DNA of 64,000 nt, from positions 1-64,000 of the forward strand of contig BAEM01000042.1 of the NCBI GenBank assembly GCA_000314955.1, in the 5' to 3' direction. Each line of letters starts with the position of its first letter. Positions within the stretch are counted from its first letter, which is position 1. The stretch is from Paraglaciecola chathamensis S18K6 (GTDB taxonomy: Bacteria > Pseudomonadota > Gammaproteobacteria > Enterobacterales > Alteromonadaceae). The notes below the pieces were generated by a model that worked only from the letters and a program-made list of their open reading frames with translations, was not told where the DNA came from and did no database searches. The position numbers were made by a program, and so were the translations under genes. Of this stretch, positions 38,270 through 45,501 are shown one piece after another.

Positions 38270-39940
38270 ATGTGTGGTATTTTCGGCATTCTGGACATCA
38301 AAACTGATGTATCAGAACTTAGAACGCAAGCATTAGAACTTTCCAAATTACTGCGTCATCGCGGTCCTGACTGGTCAGGTGTATGGAATAATGATAATGC
38401 TATTTTGTGTCACGAGCGCTTAGCGATCGTTGACGTTGACAAAGGCGCGCAACCACTTATCAGCCGAAATAATAATAATGTACTTGCCGTTAATGGTGAG
38501 ATTTACAACCACAAGGCTCTTGAGCAAAATCTCTCTCAACCTTACGATTTTAGAACCAAATCTGATTGTGAAGTGATTCTTCCTTTGTATGAACAACAAG
38601 GCATTGAGTTTATTGACCAATTGCAAGGTATGTTCGCATTCGTACTTTATGATCAAGCCCAAGACGCTTACCTTATAGCACGTGATCACATGGGGATTAT
38701 TCCTTTGTACACAGGCTTTGACGAGCACGGTAACTTCTATGTGGCATCTGAAATGAAGTCATTAGTCCCTGTTTGTAAAACAGTACAAGAATTCCCTCCT
38801 GGACATTACCTATGGAGCAAGTCAGGCGAGCTGAAAAAATACTATCAGCGTGACTGGATGAGCTACGAGAATGTCAAAGACAACACCACAGATTTAAATG
38901 ATCTGAAAGTCGCGTTTGAAAAATCAGTTAAATCACACTTGATGTCAGATGTACCTTACGGCGTACTATTATCCGGTGGTTTAGATTCTTCGTTGGTATC
39001 AGCGATTGCCGCTAAATACGTTGCTAAGCGCGTAGAAGACAACGATGAGTCAGATGCATGGTGGCCGCGCTTACACTCGTTTGCAGTGGGCCTTGAAGGC
39101 GCGCCTGATTTAGTCGCGGCGCAAAAAGTAGCCGATATGATTGGAACGGTGCATCACGAAGTACATTTCACCGTACAAGAAGGGTTAGACGCCATTCGTG
39201 ACGTGATTTACCACCTTGAAACATACGATGTAACCACTATTCGTGCCGCTACCCCTATGTACCTAATGAGCCGTAAAATTAAGGCCATGGGAATTAAAAT
39301 GGTCTTGTCTGGCGAAGGTGCTGATGAGATTTTTGGTGGTTATTTGTACTTCCACAAAGCGCCTAACGCGAAAGAATTCCATGAAGAAACCGTGCGTAAA
39401 TTAGAGCGTTTACATATGTTTGATTGCGCTCGCGCGAACAAATCGACCTCAGCGTGGGGCGTTGAAGCGCGTGTACCTTTCCTTGATAAAGAATTCTTGG
39501 ACGTAGCAATGCGCTTAAACCCACAAGACAAAATGTGTCTTGATGGCAAAATGGAAAAATGGATTTTACGCAAAGCGTTTGATAACGGTGAATACTTGCC
39601 TGCTGAAGTATTGTGGCGTCAAAAAGAACAATTCAGTGACGGTGTGGGTTATTCATGGATTGACTCAATTAAAGAACAAGTTGAGCAAGACATCACTGAC
39701 CAACAGCTTGCAACGGCAGCGTTCCGCTTCCCTATCAACACACCAGACACCAAAGAAGGTTACTACTTCCGTACTGTATTTGAGTCTTTCTTCCCGCAAG
39801 AAAGTGCAGCGAACTGCGTACCAGGTGGTAAATCAATTGCGTGTAGCACAGTTGAAGCACTTGAATGGGATGCTAGCTTTAAAGGTAACGCAGACCCATC
39901 AGGCCGAGCCATGCGAGATGTACATAACCAAGCCAACTAG
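38270..39940 (+). CDS. asnB: Asparagine synthase (glutamine-hydrolysing)
   Basis: A 556-residue enzyme. It starts MCGIFGI, so Cys2 becomes the N-terminal glutaminase nucleophile. Residues 1-200 form the Ntn glutaminase domain; from about 210 the ATP-PPase synthase domain carries VLLSGGLDSSLVSA. It makes asparagine from aspartate, ATP and glutamine. Length equals the E. coli AsnB type. Terminator 30 bp downstream. Confidence 0.97.
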   Translation: MCGIFGILDIKTDVSELRTQALELSKLLRHRGPDWSGVWNNDNAILCHERLAIVDVDKGAQPLISRNNNNVLAVNGEIYNHKALEQNLSQPYDFRTKSDCEVILPLYEQQGIEFIDQLQGMFAFVLYDQAQDAYLIARDHMGIIPLYTGFDEHGNFYVASEMKSLVPVCKTVQEFPPGHYLWSKSGELKKYYQRDWMSYENVKDNTTDLNDLKVAFEKSVKSHLMSDVPYGVLLSGGLDSSLVSAIAAKYVAKRVEDNDESDAWWPRLHSFAVGLEGAPDLVAAQKVADMIGTVHHEVHFTVQEGLDAIRDVIYHLETYDVTTIRAATPMYLMSRKIKAMGIKMVLSGEGADEIFGGYLYFHKAPNAKEFHEETVRKLERLHMFDCARANKSTSAWGVEARVPFLDKEFLDVAMRLNPQDKMCLDGKMEKWILRKAFDNGEYLPAEVLWRQKEQFSDGVGYSWIDSIKEQVEQDITDQQLATAAFRFPINTPDTKEGYYFRTVFESFFPQESAANCVPGGKSIACSTVEALEWDASFKGNADPSGRAMRDVHNQAN

Positions 39941-39971
39941 TTGAGTGGCTCAAAACGACCAGTAAAACATT

Positions 39972-39994
39972 AAAAACCGCTTCGGCGGTTTTTT
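39972..39994 (+). terminator. Intrinsic terminator of asnB
   Basis: A 9 bp stem AAAAACCGC / GCGGTTTTT closed by a TTCG tetraloop and followed by T residues. Classic Rho-independent form. Confidence 0.95.
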
Positions 39995-40060
39995 TGTATC
40001 TGTCGCTTTTGGCTAATTATACCATTCCACGTTAATAAGTGATCACTCAGCGAGAGTTTA

Positions 40061-40082
40061 AAAGGGAGCAAACGCTCCCTTT
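40061..40082 (-). terminator. Terminator of the SDR gene
   Basis: AAAGGGAGC / GCTCCCTTT with loop AAAC. On the minus strand it is followed by TTTAAAC. It lies 20 bp past the SDR stop. Confidence 0.8.
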
Positions 40083-40101
40083 GAGTTCACTTTAAGTGGG
40101 T

Positions 40102-40989
40102 TTAAAAGGTGACGATTTCTTCGTCGACTAAATGCCCAACTACCGGGCTTTCTTGTGCATCAACAAATGCTTTATCAATAGCCTTGGAGCGGCCACTGGT
40201 CACTTTGCGATAATTCGGATGGGTATAAATGTATGTCTGTTTCGAGTTCAGCGCTTCTAACACCCGTGCTGCTAATACACTGACAGGAATACCAGATTCA
40301 ACGGCTAAAGCAGCCGCATTCGCGCCGGCTTGCAGTTTCTTTTTATCTTGGCGCTCAGTCGGCGCAACTGCATACTTTTCTTGTCGGTTACGATGTGATT
40401 CATGAATACGTGTTTTCACAAATGCCGGACATAACGCGGATACATGAATGTTATGCGGGGCAAGCTCAACCGCCCAGCTTTCAGTCATAGACACCACCGC
40501 CGCCTTAGACGCGCAATATGCCCCAGCATACGGCATCCCTAACATGCCAGCCATAGAGGCCACGTTGACAACCCAGCCCCCTTCACCGTGCTCTTTTATG
40601 GCAGGTACACACGCTTGTGCCCCATATAATACGCCCATGACATTAACATCCATCACCCAGCGCCATGTGGCGTGCTCTGTATCTTCAATCTTACCAGGAA
40701 TACCTCCCACACCAGCATTGTTGACCACCATATGCACCTTTCCATAGGTCGCTTTGGCACGAGAAACGACGTCCTGCCACTGCTTGTAATCTGTAACATC
40801 CAACTCACAAGCCAATACACTTATTCCCTTGTCGAGCAACGATTGACGGGAAACAGCCAATGCCTGAATATCGATGTCACCCATGACTATATTCATCCCC
40901 TGTTGACCTAGCGCTTCAGCTAATGCCAGACCTATACCACCAGCCGCACCAGAGATGATGGCTGTTTTTCCGTTAAATTCATTCGACAT
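40102..40989 (-). CDS. Short-chain dehydrogenase/reductase
   Basis: A 295-residue classical SDR. NAD(P)-binding GAAGGIGLALAEALG, NNAG motif, catalytic Ser (VNVASMAGM) and YCASK catalytic pair. The chosen ATG has GAGGA 7 nt upstream; the longer frame is unlikely. It diverges from the acuI-like gene across 400 bp containing tandem repeats. Substrate unknown; a C-terminal extension beyond residue 200 hints at a branch acting on larger substrates. Confidence 0.9.
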   Translation of the reverse strand: MSNEFNGKTAIISGAAGGIGLALAEALGQQGMNIVMGDIDIQALAVSRQSLLDKGISVLACELDVTDYKQWQDVVSRAKATYGKVHMVVNNAGVGGIPGKIEDTEHATWRWVMDVNVMGVLYGAQACVPAIKEHGEGGWVVNVASMAGMLGMPYAGAYCASKAAVVSMTESWAVELAPHNIHVSALCPAFVKTRIHESHRNRQEKYAVAPTERQDKKKLQAGANAAALAVESGIPVSVLAARVLEALNSKQTYIYTHPNYRKVTSGRSKAIDKAFVDAQESPVVGHLVDEEIVTF

Positions 40990-41039
40990 GACAATTCCTC
41001 TTTCAATCGTACCCAAGGGGTTCACGAAAAGTTCACTTA

Positions 41040-41079
41040 GCGTGAAAATCAGGCGTGAAAATCAGCCCGTGTGATTTTC
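41040..41079. promoter_or_regulatory. Tandem 13 bp repeat plus inverted half-site, putative operator
   Basis: GCGTGAAAATCAG occurs twice back to back (41040-41052 and 41053-41065). The core TGATTTTC follows in reverse at 41072-41079, so GAAAATCA and TGATTTTC make an 8 bp inverted repeat. It lies about 50 bp upstream of the SDR start. The rest of the 400 bp gap to 41389 shows no gene. Confidence 0.6.
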
Positions 41080-41389
41080 TTGGTATTTAGAGTAAGTCTG
41101 CTTTTGGTAATTACATACTTTATTTGATTAATTCACCTGACTTCATAGGATGAATAGAAATTTCTGAATACAAAGCCTAACCGTACACACCAAGCAACAA
41201 AGAAATGACAACCAGCACTTGAATCCCTAACGCCTTCCCCAACATTTAGTGTGAGTAAATACTGACAATGACATTGTTGCGTCCCTTTTATCAATTGCAG
41301 CCAGCGCTGCACGCTAACCCATGTGAAATGCACAACTTTATGCTCTGGTAAGGTTAAGCAACTCTTTTCACAACAGGAGAAATAAATTC

Positions 41390-42397
41390 ATGTCTCAAAT
41401 TGACACCTTTACCGCTTTGCTCGTTGAAGAGCAAGAAGACAACACGTTTAGCAAACGAATTGTTCAGCGCCACATCAGCGACTTACCTGAGAATGATTTA
41501 CAAATTGAAGTACATTACTCGTCACTTAATTATAAAGATGCCATGTCGGCTAGCGGGAACAAACGGATTAGCCAGCACTTCCCCCACACGCCGGGGATTG
41601 ATGCAGCGGGTACCGTTATCAGCGACAAGTCTGGTACGTTTAGCGCAGGCGATGAGGTACTTGCTTTTGGCTATGATCTGGGTATGAATACCCCGGGTGG
41701 ACTCGGTCAAGTCATCTCTATTCCTGCAGATTGGGCGGTCGCCTGCCCGAGTACTTTATCGTTAAAAGAAGCGATGACTTATGGCACGGGCGGTATCACC
41801 GCAGCCTTGTGTATTCAAAAGCTGGAAAAGATGGGTGCAAAACCCAGTGATGGTCCTGTTGCAGTGACAGGAGCCACAGGTGGCGTAGGCAGCATTAGTA
41901 TCGCGCTACTGAAGCAATTGGGCTATGACGTGGTGGCATTTTCCGGCAAGCCTGAACAATCAGATAAATTAACCGCACTTGGTGCCAGTGAAATATTGCA
42001 CAGAGACACTATCTTAGAGGTTAAAGACGCCCCCGCAGGAAAAACCAAATGGGCGCACGCCATCGATACGCTAGGCGGGGACTATTTAACCGGGCTACTA
42101 AAACAGCTCAAACCTGGGGGTGGTGTTGCATCAGTGGGCTTAGCGGCCTCACCTGAGATTGCTATGAGCGTCATTCCTTTTATCACCCGTGGTATATCAC
42201 TGCTAGGTGTGGATTCAGTGTATATTCCACTAGCAGACAAACAACATATTTGGCAACGTGTCGCCACGGATATGAAACTGCCTAATTTAGATAGCTACCA
42301 ACAAGAAATCTCTTTGAGTGAAACCCCTGAATACCTAGATAAATTCTTTAAAAGCCAAGTGGTTGGGCGTTACGTGGTCAATGTAAAAGACGCCTAA
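41390..42397 (+). CDS. acuI: Zinc-free alcohol dehydrogenase family, acryloyl-CoA reductase type (YhdH/AcuI)
   Basis: A 335-residue MDR-family NADPH oxidoreductase. YhdH/AcuI signs are SSLNYKDAMSASGNKR, HTPGIDAAGTV, the nucleotide-binding VTGATGGVGSISIALLKQLGY and DTLGGDYL. There is no structural-zinc cysteine cluster. AcuI reduces acryloyl-CoA, detoxifying acrylate in marine bacteria. The start has AGGAG nearby. Symbol given by family; substrate not proven here. Confidence 0.85.
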   Translation: MSQIDTFTALLVEEQEDNTFSKRIVQRHISDLPENDLQIEVHYSSLNYKDAMSASGNKRISQHFPHTPGIDAAGTVISDKSGTFSAGDEVLAFGYDLGMNTPGGLGQVISIPADWAVACPSTLSLKEAMTYGTGGITAALCIQKLEKMGAKPSDGPVAVTGATGGVGSISIALLKQLGYDVVAFSGKPEQSDKLTALGASEILHRDTILEVKDAPAGKTKWAHAIDTLGGDYLTGLLKQLKPGGGVASVGLAASPEIAMSVIPFITRGISLLGVDSVYIPLADKQHIWQRVATDMKLPNLDSYQQEISLSETPEYLDKFFKSQVVGRYVVNVKDA

Positions 42398-42408
42398 GGT
42401 AAATCAGT

Positions 42409-42447
42409 AATAGGTCACATTAGTGCAAAGCAATGTGACCTATTTTC
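42409..42447 (+). terminator. Intrinsic terminator of the acuI-like gene
   Basis: A perfect 13 bp stem AATAGGTCACATT with its complement, a 10-nt loop, then TTTTC. It lies 12 bp after the stop. Confidence 0.88.
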
Positions 42448-42515
42448 TAAGGATGTTAGAAATAACGCGAGAGCGCCGCGCGCCGAGGTAGGCCCAAGAC
42501 GCAAGGTGCGAGGTG

Positions 42516-43400
42516 TTAATTTTCAGCTGCGGCTTCTTCAGGTTGGTACCATAACTCTTTACGCTCTAGCGGCGTAGCTGTAGGTAAAAAGCTATTTTCT
42601 AATTCAAATACATGCCTTGACGACATCTTAGCTCTGTCTAACTTGCCTTGAAATGTATGCACAAAAAGTTGTTCAAATGTGCCATTTTCTATCGCCTTCT
42701 CCAATCCTTTTTCAAGTAAATTGGCCAAGGGGCGACTCTTTTTATTGACGAAAAAGTACATTGCCTCTGGGTAACGAATGGCTATTTCTTTCTCAACCAT
42801 TAAATCTGTATTGTATGCTGGGTTGTCGATCTCATCCCAAATTTCAACTACAGAGCGCGGGAAGAAATCCCCTTGTGCTTGGCGTAACAAGTTAAACAAA
42901 TTGCCATACGCGTTGTCAGCAGTGACATTAAACCCGTTCGCTTGTAACACTTTAGTGTCGGGCCAGTCTCTGCCCTGTACTGGGATAAGTTTTATCAAGT
43001 GTTCTAACTTTTGAACATATTTAAATCGTGCAGGCATGTCGTCACGAATAAGCAATAATCGCCAGCCAATTAACCCTTTGTAAATCGGAATGCGGATCGG
43101 TAAAAGTTGTTGCTCTCGCTGTTTATCTGTCACGCTCCACACGACGTTCACATCGCGGCTGTCCATCAGCCGTTTCAATGCTTTATTTTGCAGCATAATA
43201 CGCTCTGAGGGCATTAACGAATATTGCACGCCGGTTTGCTCTAGTGCCAACGCCAACAACTTAACTGGATATATTGCACGCTTATCCGACTCTGACATCG
43301 GCCTGGGGTAGGTGATGCGCCACGTGGCTGCCTGTGCAGACAGAGATACAAGCAGCGCGAACCCAACAATTAATTTAACCAATAGCTTCGCTCTCATCAT
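42516..43400 (-). CDS. Periplasmic solute-binding-like protein (SBP family 3 type)
   Basis: A 294-residue exported protein. Signal peptide MMRAKLLVKLIVGFALLVSL, cleaved after AQA. The body (WRITYPRPMSES onward) resembles a periplasmic binding or transglycosylase-regulator fold: LLALALEQTG, IPIYKGLIGWRLLLIR and a C-terminal lobe. No transporter gene is adjacent, so it may be a sensor or orphan binding protein. Its start overlaps the end of the upstream gene by 26 bp. Confidence 0.8.
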   Translation of the reverse strand: MMRAKLLVKLIVGFALLVSLSAQAATWRITYPRPMSESDKRAIYPVKLLALALEQTGVQYSLMPSERIMLQNKALKRLMDSRDVNVVWSVTDKQREQQLLPIRIPIYKGLIGWRLLLIRDDMPARFKYVQKLEHLIKLIPVQGRDWPDTKVLQANGFNVTADNAYGNLFNLLRQAQGDFFPRSVVEIWDEIDNPAYNTDLMVEKEIAIRYPEAMYFFVNKKSRPLANLLEKGLEKAIENGTFEQLFVHTFQGKLDRAKMSSRHVFELENSFLPTATPLERKELWYQPEEAAAEN

Positions 43401-43809
43401 TTTTTGCGAAAAAACTGAAAAAAGATTTCCGATCGTCATCCACTACCGCCACAATAATTTTCAACGTGCCGTCACTGACTTGCTGCAAGGTATACGACGT
43501 CGCACAGGTAAAAATAACCTGTTTGTCTTTGTCTAACAACTGCCAGCGCATTTTCAGGAAATGTAACGTATCAGACAAACGAATGGCCTGGGTTAAATTC
43601 GGCTTGTGGTAGACAACGTTTGCCTCTTTTAAACGTTTAACCATGACATGACATGCTTTTGCCAACTCTTCGCCTTGCATAAACACCCGTTTTTCATTGT
43701 CATTCATCACGACGGTTGGCAATAAACAAAAATCGATTAAACGCTCCTCATCACGTCGGTCAAGGGCGTGTGCGTAGTCTGTTAAAAATTTCATTGCGTC
43801 ACGTTGCAT
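43375..43809 (-). CDS. Small protein, NTF2-like fold suspected
   Basis: A 144-residue cytosolic protein. The N-terminal helix DYAHALDRRDEERLIDF followed by alternating strands (TLHFLKMRWQLLDKDKQVIFT) fits NTF2/SnoaL-like proteins by pattern only. AAGG lies 7 nt before the ATG. It sits 13 bp after queE and overlaps the next gene, so the three may be one operon. Function unknown. Confidence 0.7.
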   Translation of the reverse strand: MQRDAMKFLTDYAHALDRRDEERLIDFCLLPTVVMNDNEKRVFMQGEELAKACHVMVKRLKEANVVYHKPNLTQAIRLSDTLHFLKMRWQLLDKDKQVIFTCATSYTLQQVSDGTLKIIVAVVDDDRKSFFSFFAKNDESEAIG

Positions 43810-43822
43810 ATAAAAACCTTAA

Positions 43823-44503
43823 TTATTCAATACCAATAAATTTATGTGTTTGCAGAGATAGCCGCCAATTACGGGCGATACAGGTTTTAATGCACAGTTC
43901 AGTTGCTCTTTTTTGTTGGCTTATGGGTTGCAGATAGATTAAAGGTTTTGTTGTATTTGAGCCCTCCAATAAAGTCAATACTTGGTCTAGTTCTTCAATG
44001 TGTTTTTCCATTGCCACAGGATGTTTAATCTCATTAGCCCGAAGCAGCGCACTTTTTAGCACATCACGTTTACCAGGCATATTAACTTTCGGTGACACCG
44101 TCACCCAAGTGTCTGGGTGCGCCATAATTTCATAGGTTCCACTTGTTTCTATTTGAACGCTATAACCATTCTCTATTAACACGCTAGACAGATCGGTTAA
44201 GTCGTACATGCATGGCTCACCACCGGTAAGAATAATATTACTTGCTGTGTATCCATGTTGCGTAAATAAATCCAATAACTGCTTAGGCGTATGCTCAAAC
44301 CACTGCTCAGTATCAACATTTTGCGCCATCACAACTGACGCTTCCACTTTTAGGTTTAGATCGATTTCCCACGTGTGCTTGGTGTCGCACCAAGGGCAGC
44401 CAACAGGACATCCCTGAAGGCGAATGAAAATAGATGGAACGCCTGTATGAGCGCCCTCTCCTTGCAGAGATTCAAAAACCTCATTTATCTTGTATGTATT
44501 CAA
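43823..44503 (-). CDS. queE: 7-carboxy-7-deazaguanine synthase
   Basis: A 226-residue radical SAM enzyme that makes 7-carboxy-7-deazaguanine, an early step of preQ0/queuosine synthesis. N-terminal INEVFESLQGEGAHTG, then the iron-sulfur motif CPVGCPWC. The start is set at a TTG (LNTYKINE) because AGGA lies 6 nt upstream and the length matches E. coli QueE (223 aa). The ATGs further upstream would overlap or nearly touch queC. Divergent from queC. Confidence 0.93.
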   Translation of the reverse strand: MNTYKINEVFESLQGEGAHTGVPSIFIRLQGCPVGCPWCDTKHTWEIDLNLKVEASVVMAQNVDTEQWFEHTPKQLLDLFTQHGYTASNIILTGGEPCMYDLTDLSSVLIENGYSVQIETSGTYEIMAHPDTWVTVSPKVNMPGKRDVLKSALLRANEIKHPVAMEKHIEELDQVLTLLEGSNTTKPLIYLQPISQQKRATELCIKTCIARNWRLSLQTHKFIGIE

Positions 44504-44602
44504 CAGCTTTCCTGTGGTTTTACTAAGGGTTATCTGGGATTTATCGACCGGATAGCTTAACATTAGCATCTTGAAAAGGTCGATTATAGAGAAGCAGAAC
44601 AG

Positions 44603-45259
44603 ATGGTACAAAAGGTGGTAGTAATTTTTTCAGGTGGCATGGACTCTTTTACCGTTCTAAATATGGCAGTCAAAGACGGTTATGAAGTACATGCGCTGTC
44701 GTTTAACTACGGACAACGCCACAGCAAGGAATTAGATTACGCCAGTCGCGCCTGCAAAATATTGGGCGTTGCGCATAAGATTATTGATATATCTGCCATT
44801 AATGAACTCATTGGAGGTTCATCACTTACTTCTGACGTTGATATCCCAGAAGGGCATTATGCAGAAGAAAGCATGAAATCGACTGTGGTGCCTAACCGGA
44901 ACATGATTTTATTATCCATGGCGGTCGGTTACGCTGTTTCATTAGATGCAAATAAAGTCTATTACGGGGCTCATTCAGGTGATCACGACATATATCCTGA
45001 CTGTCGACCTGAATTTGTTGAACGCATGAACGACGTTTGCGCCATAGCCAACTATGAAAAAATCGAAATTGTTTCTCCCTTTTTATATCAGAGCAAAATC
45101 GATATTTTAACCGCAGGATTAAACATGGGGCTTGATTATGGCCTAACGTGGACGTGTTATAACGGACGTGAAAAAGCCTGTGGAAAATGCGGTGCGTGTC
45201 AGGAGCGACTAGAGGCATTCGAAAAGAATGACTGCATAGACCCGTTATCCTACGAGTAA
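44603..45259 (+). CDS. queC: 7-cyano-7-deazaguanine synthase
   Basis: A 218-residue ATP-dependent preQ0 synthase. PP-loop FSGGMDSF near the start; the zinc-binding C-terminus has [20 protein letters not shown]. It converts QueE product to preQ0. It diverges from queE; with queE starting at 44503 a 99 bp gap is left for both promoters. Confidence 0.95.
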   Translation: MVQKVVVIFSGGMDSFTVLNMAVKDGYEVHALSFNYGQRHSKELDYASRACKILGVAHKIIDISAINELIGGSSLTSDVDIPEGHYAEESMKSTVVPNRNMILLSMAVGYAVSLDANKVYYGAHSGDHDIYPDCRPEFVERMNDVCAIANYEKIEIVSPFLYQSKIDILTAGLNMGLDYGLTWTCYNGREKACGKCGACQERLEAFEKNDCIDPLSYE

Positions 45260-45298
45260 TACATCCAGTTTGTTACGCACAAACATCTTAATAATGAA

Positions 45299-45400
45299 TG
45301 CGTTATCTATTGCTTAGCGGTGCGATAACGCAAACAAATTATGTACTCATAATTTGATTTATTGAGACTTTGCAATCACTATCATTACTCCAATAACGCA
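45299..45400. other. Hairpins and ATAACGCA repeats before the histidine kinase gene
   Basis: TGCGTTATC at 45299-45307 pairs with GATAACGCA at 45324-45332 (9 bp). A second 8 bp hairpin AAATTATG / CATAATTT sits at 45336-45355. ATAACGCA recurs at 45393-45400. Could be a weak queC terminator or a regulator site. Confidence 0.35.
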
Positions 45401-45501
45401 TTTTACTGCAGGGTACATTTGTTGATCCGTTATCGTTGTCGCAAACAAAATGATTGTTTTCCACTTGATGGGATTGAACTCGATGGTTGTCAACATCCCC
45501 T

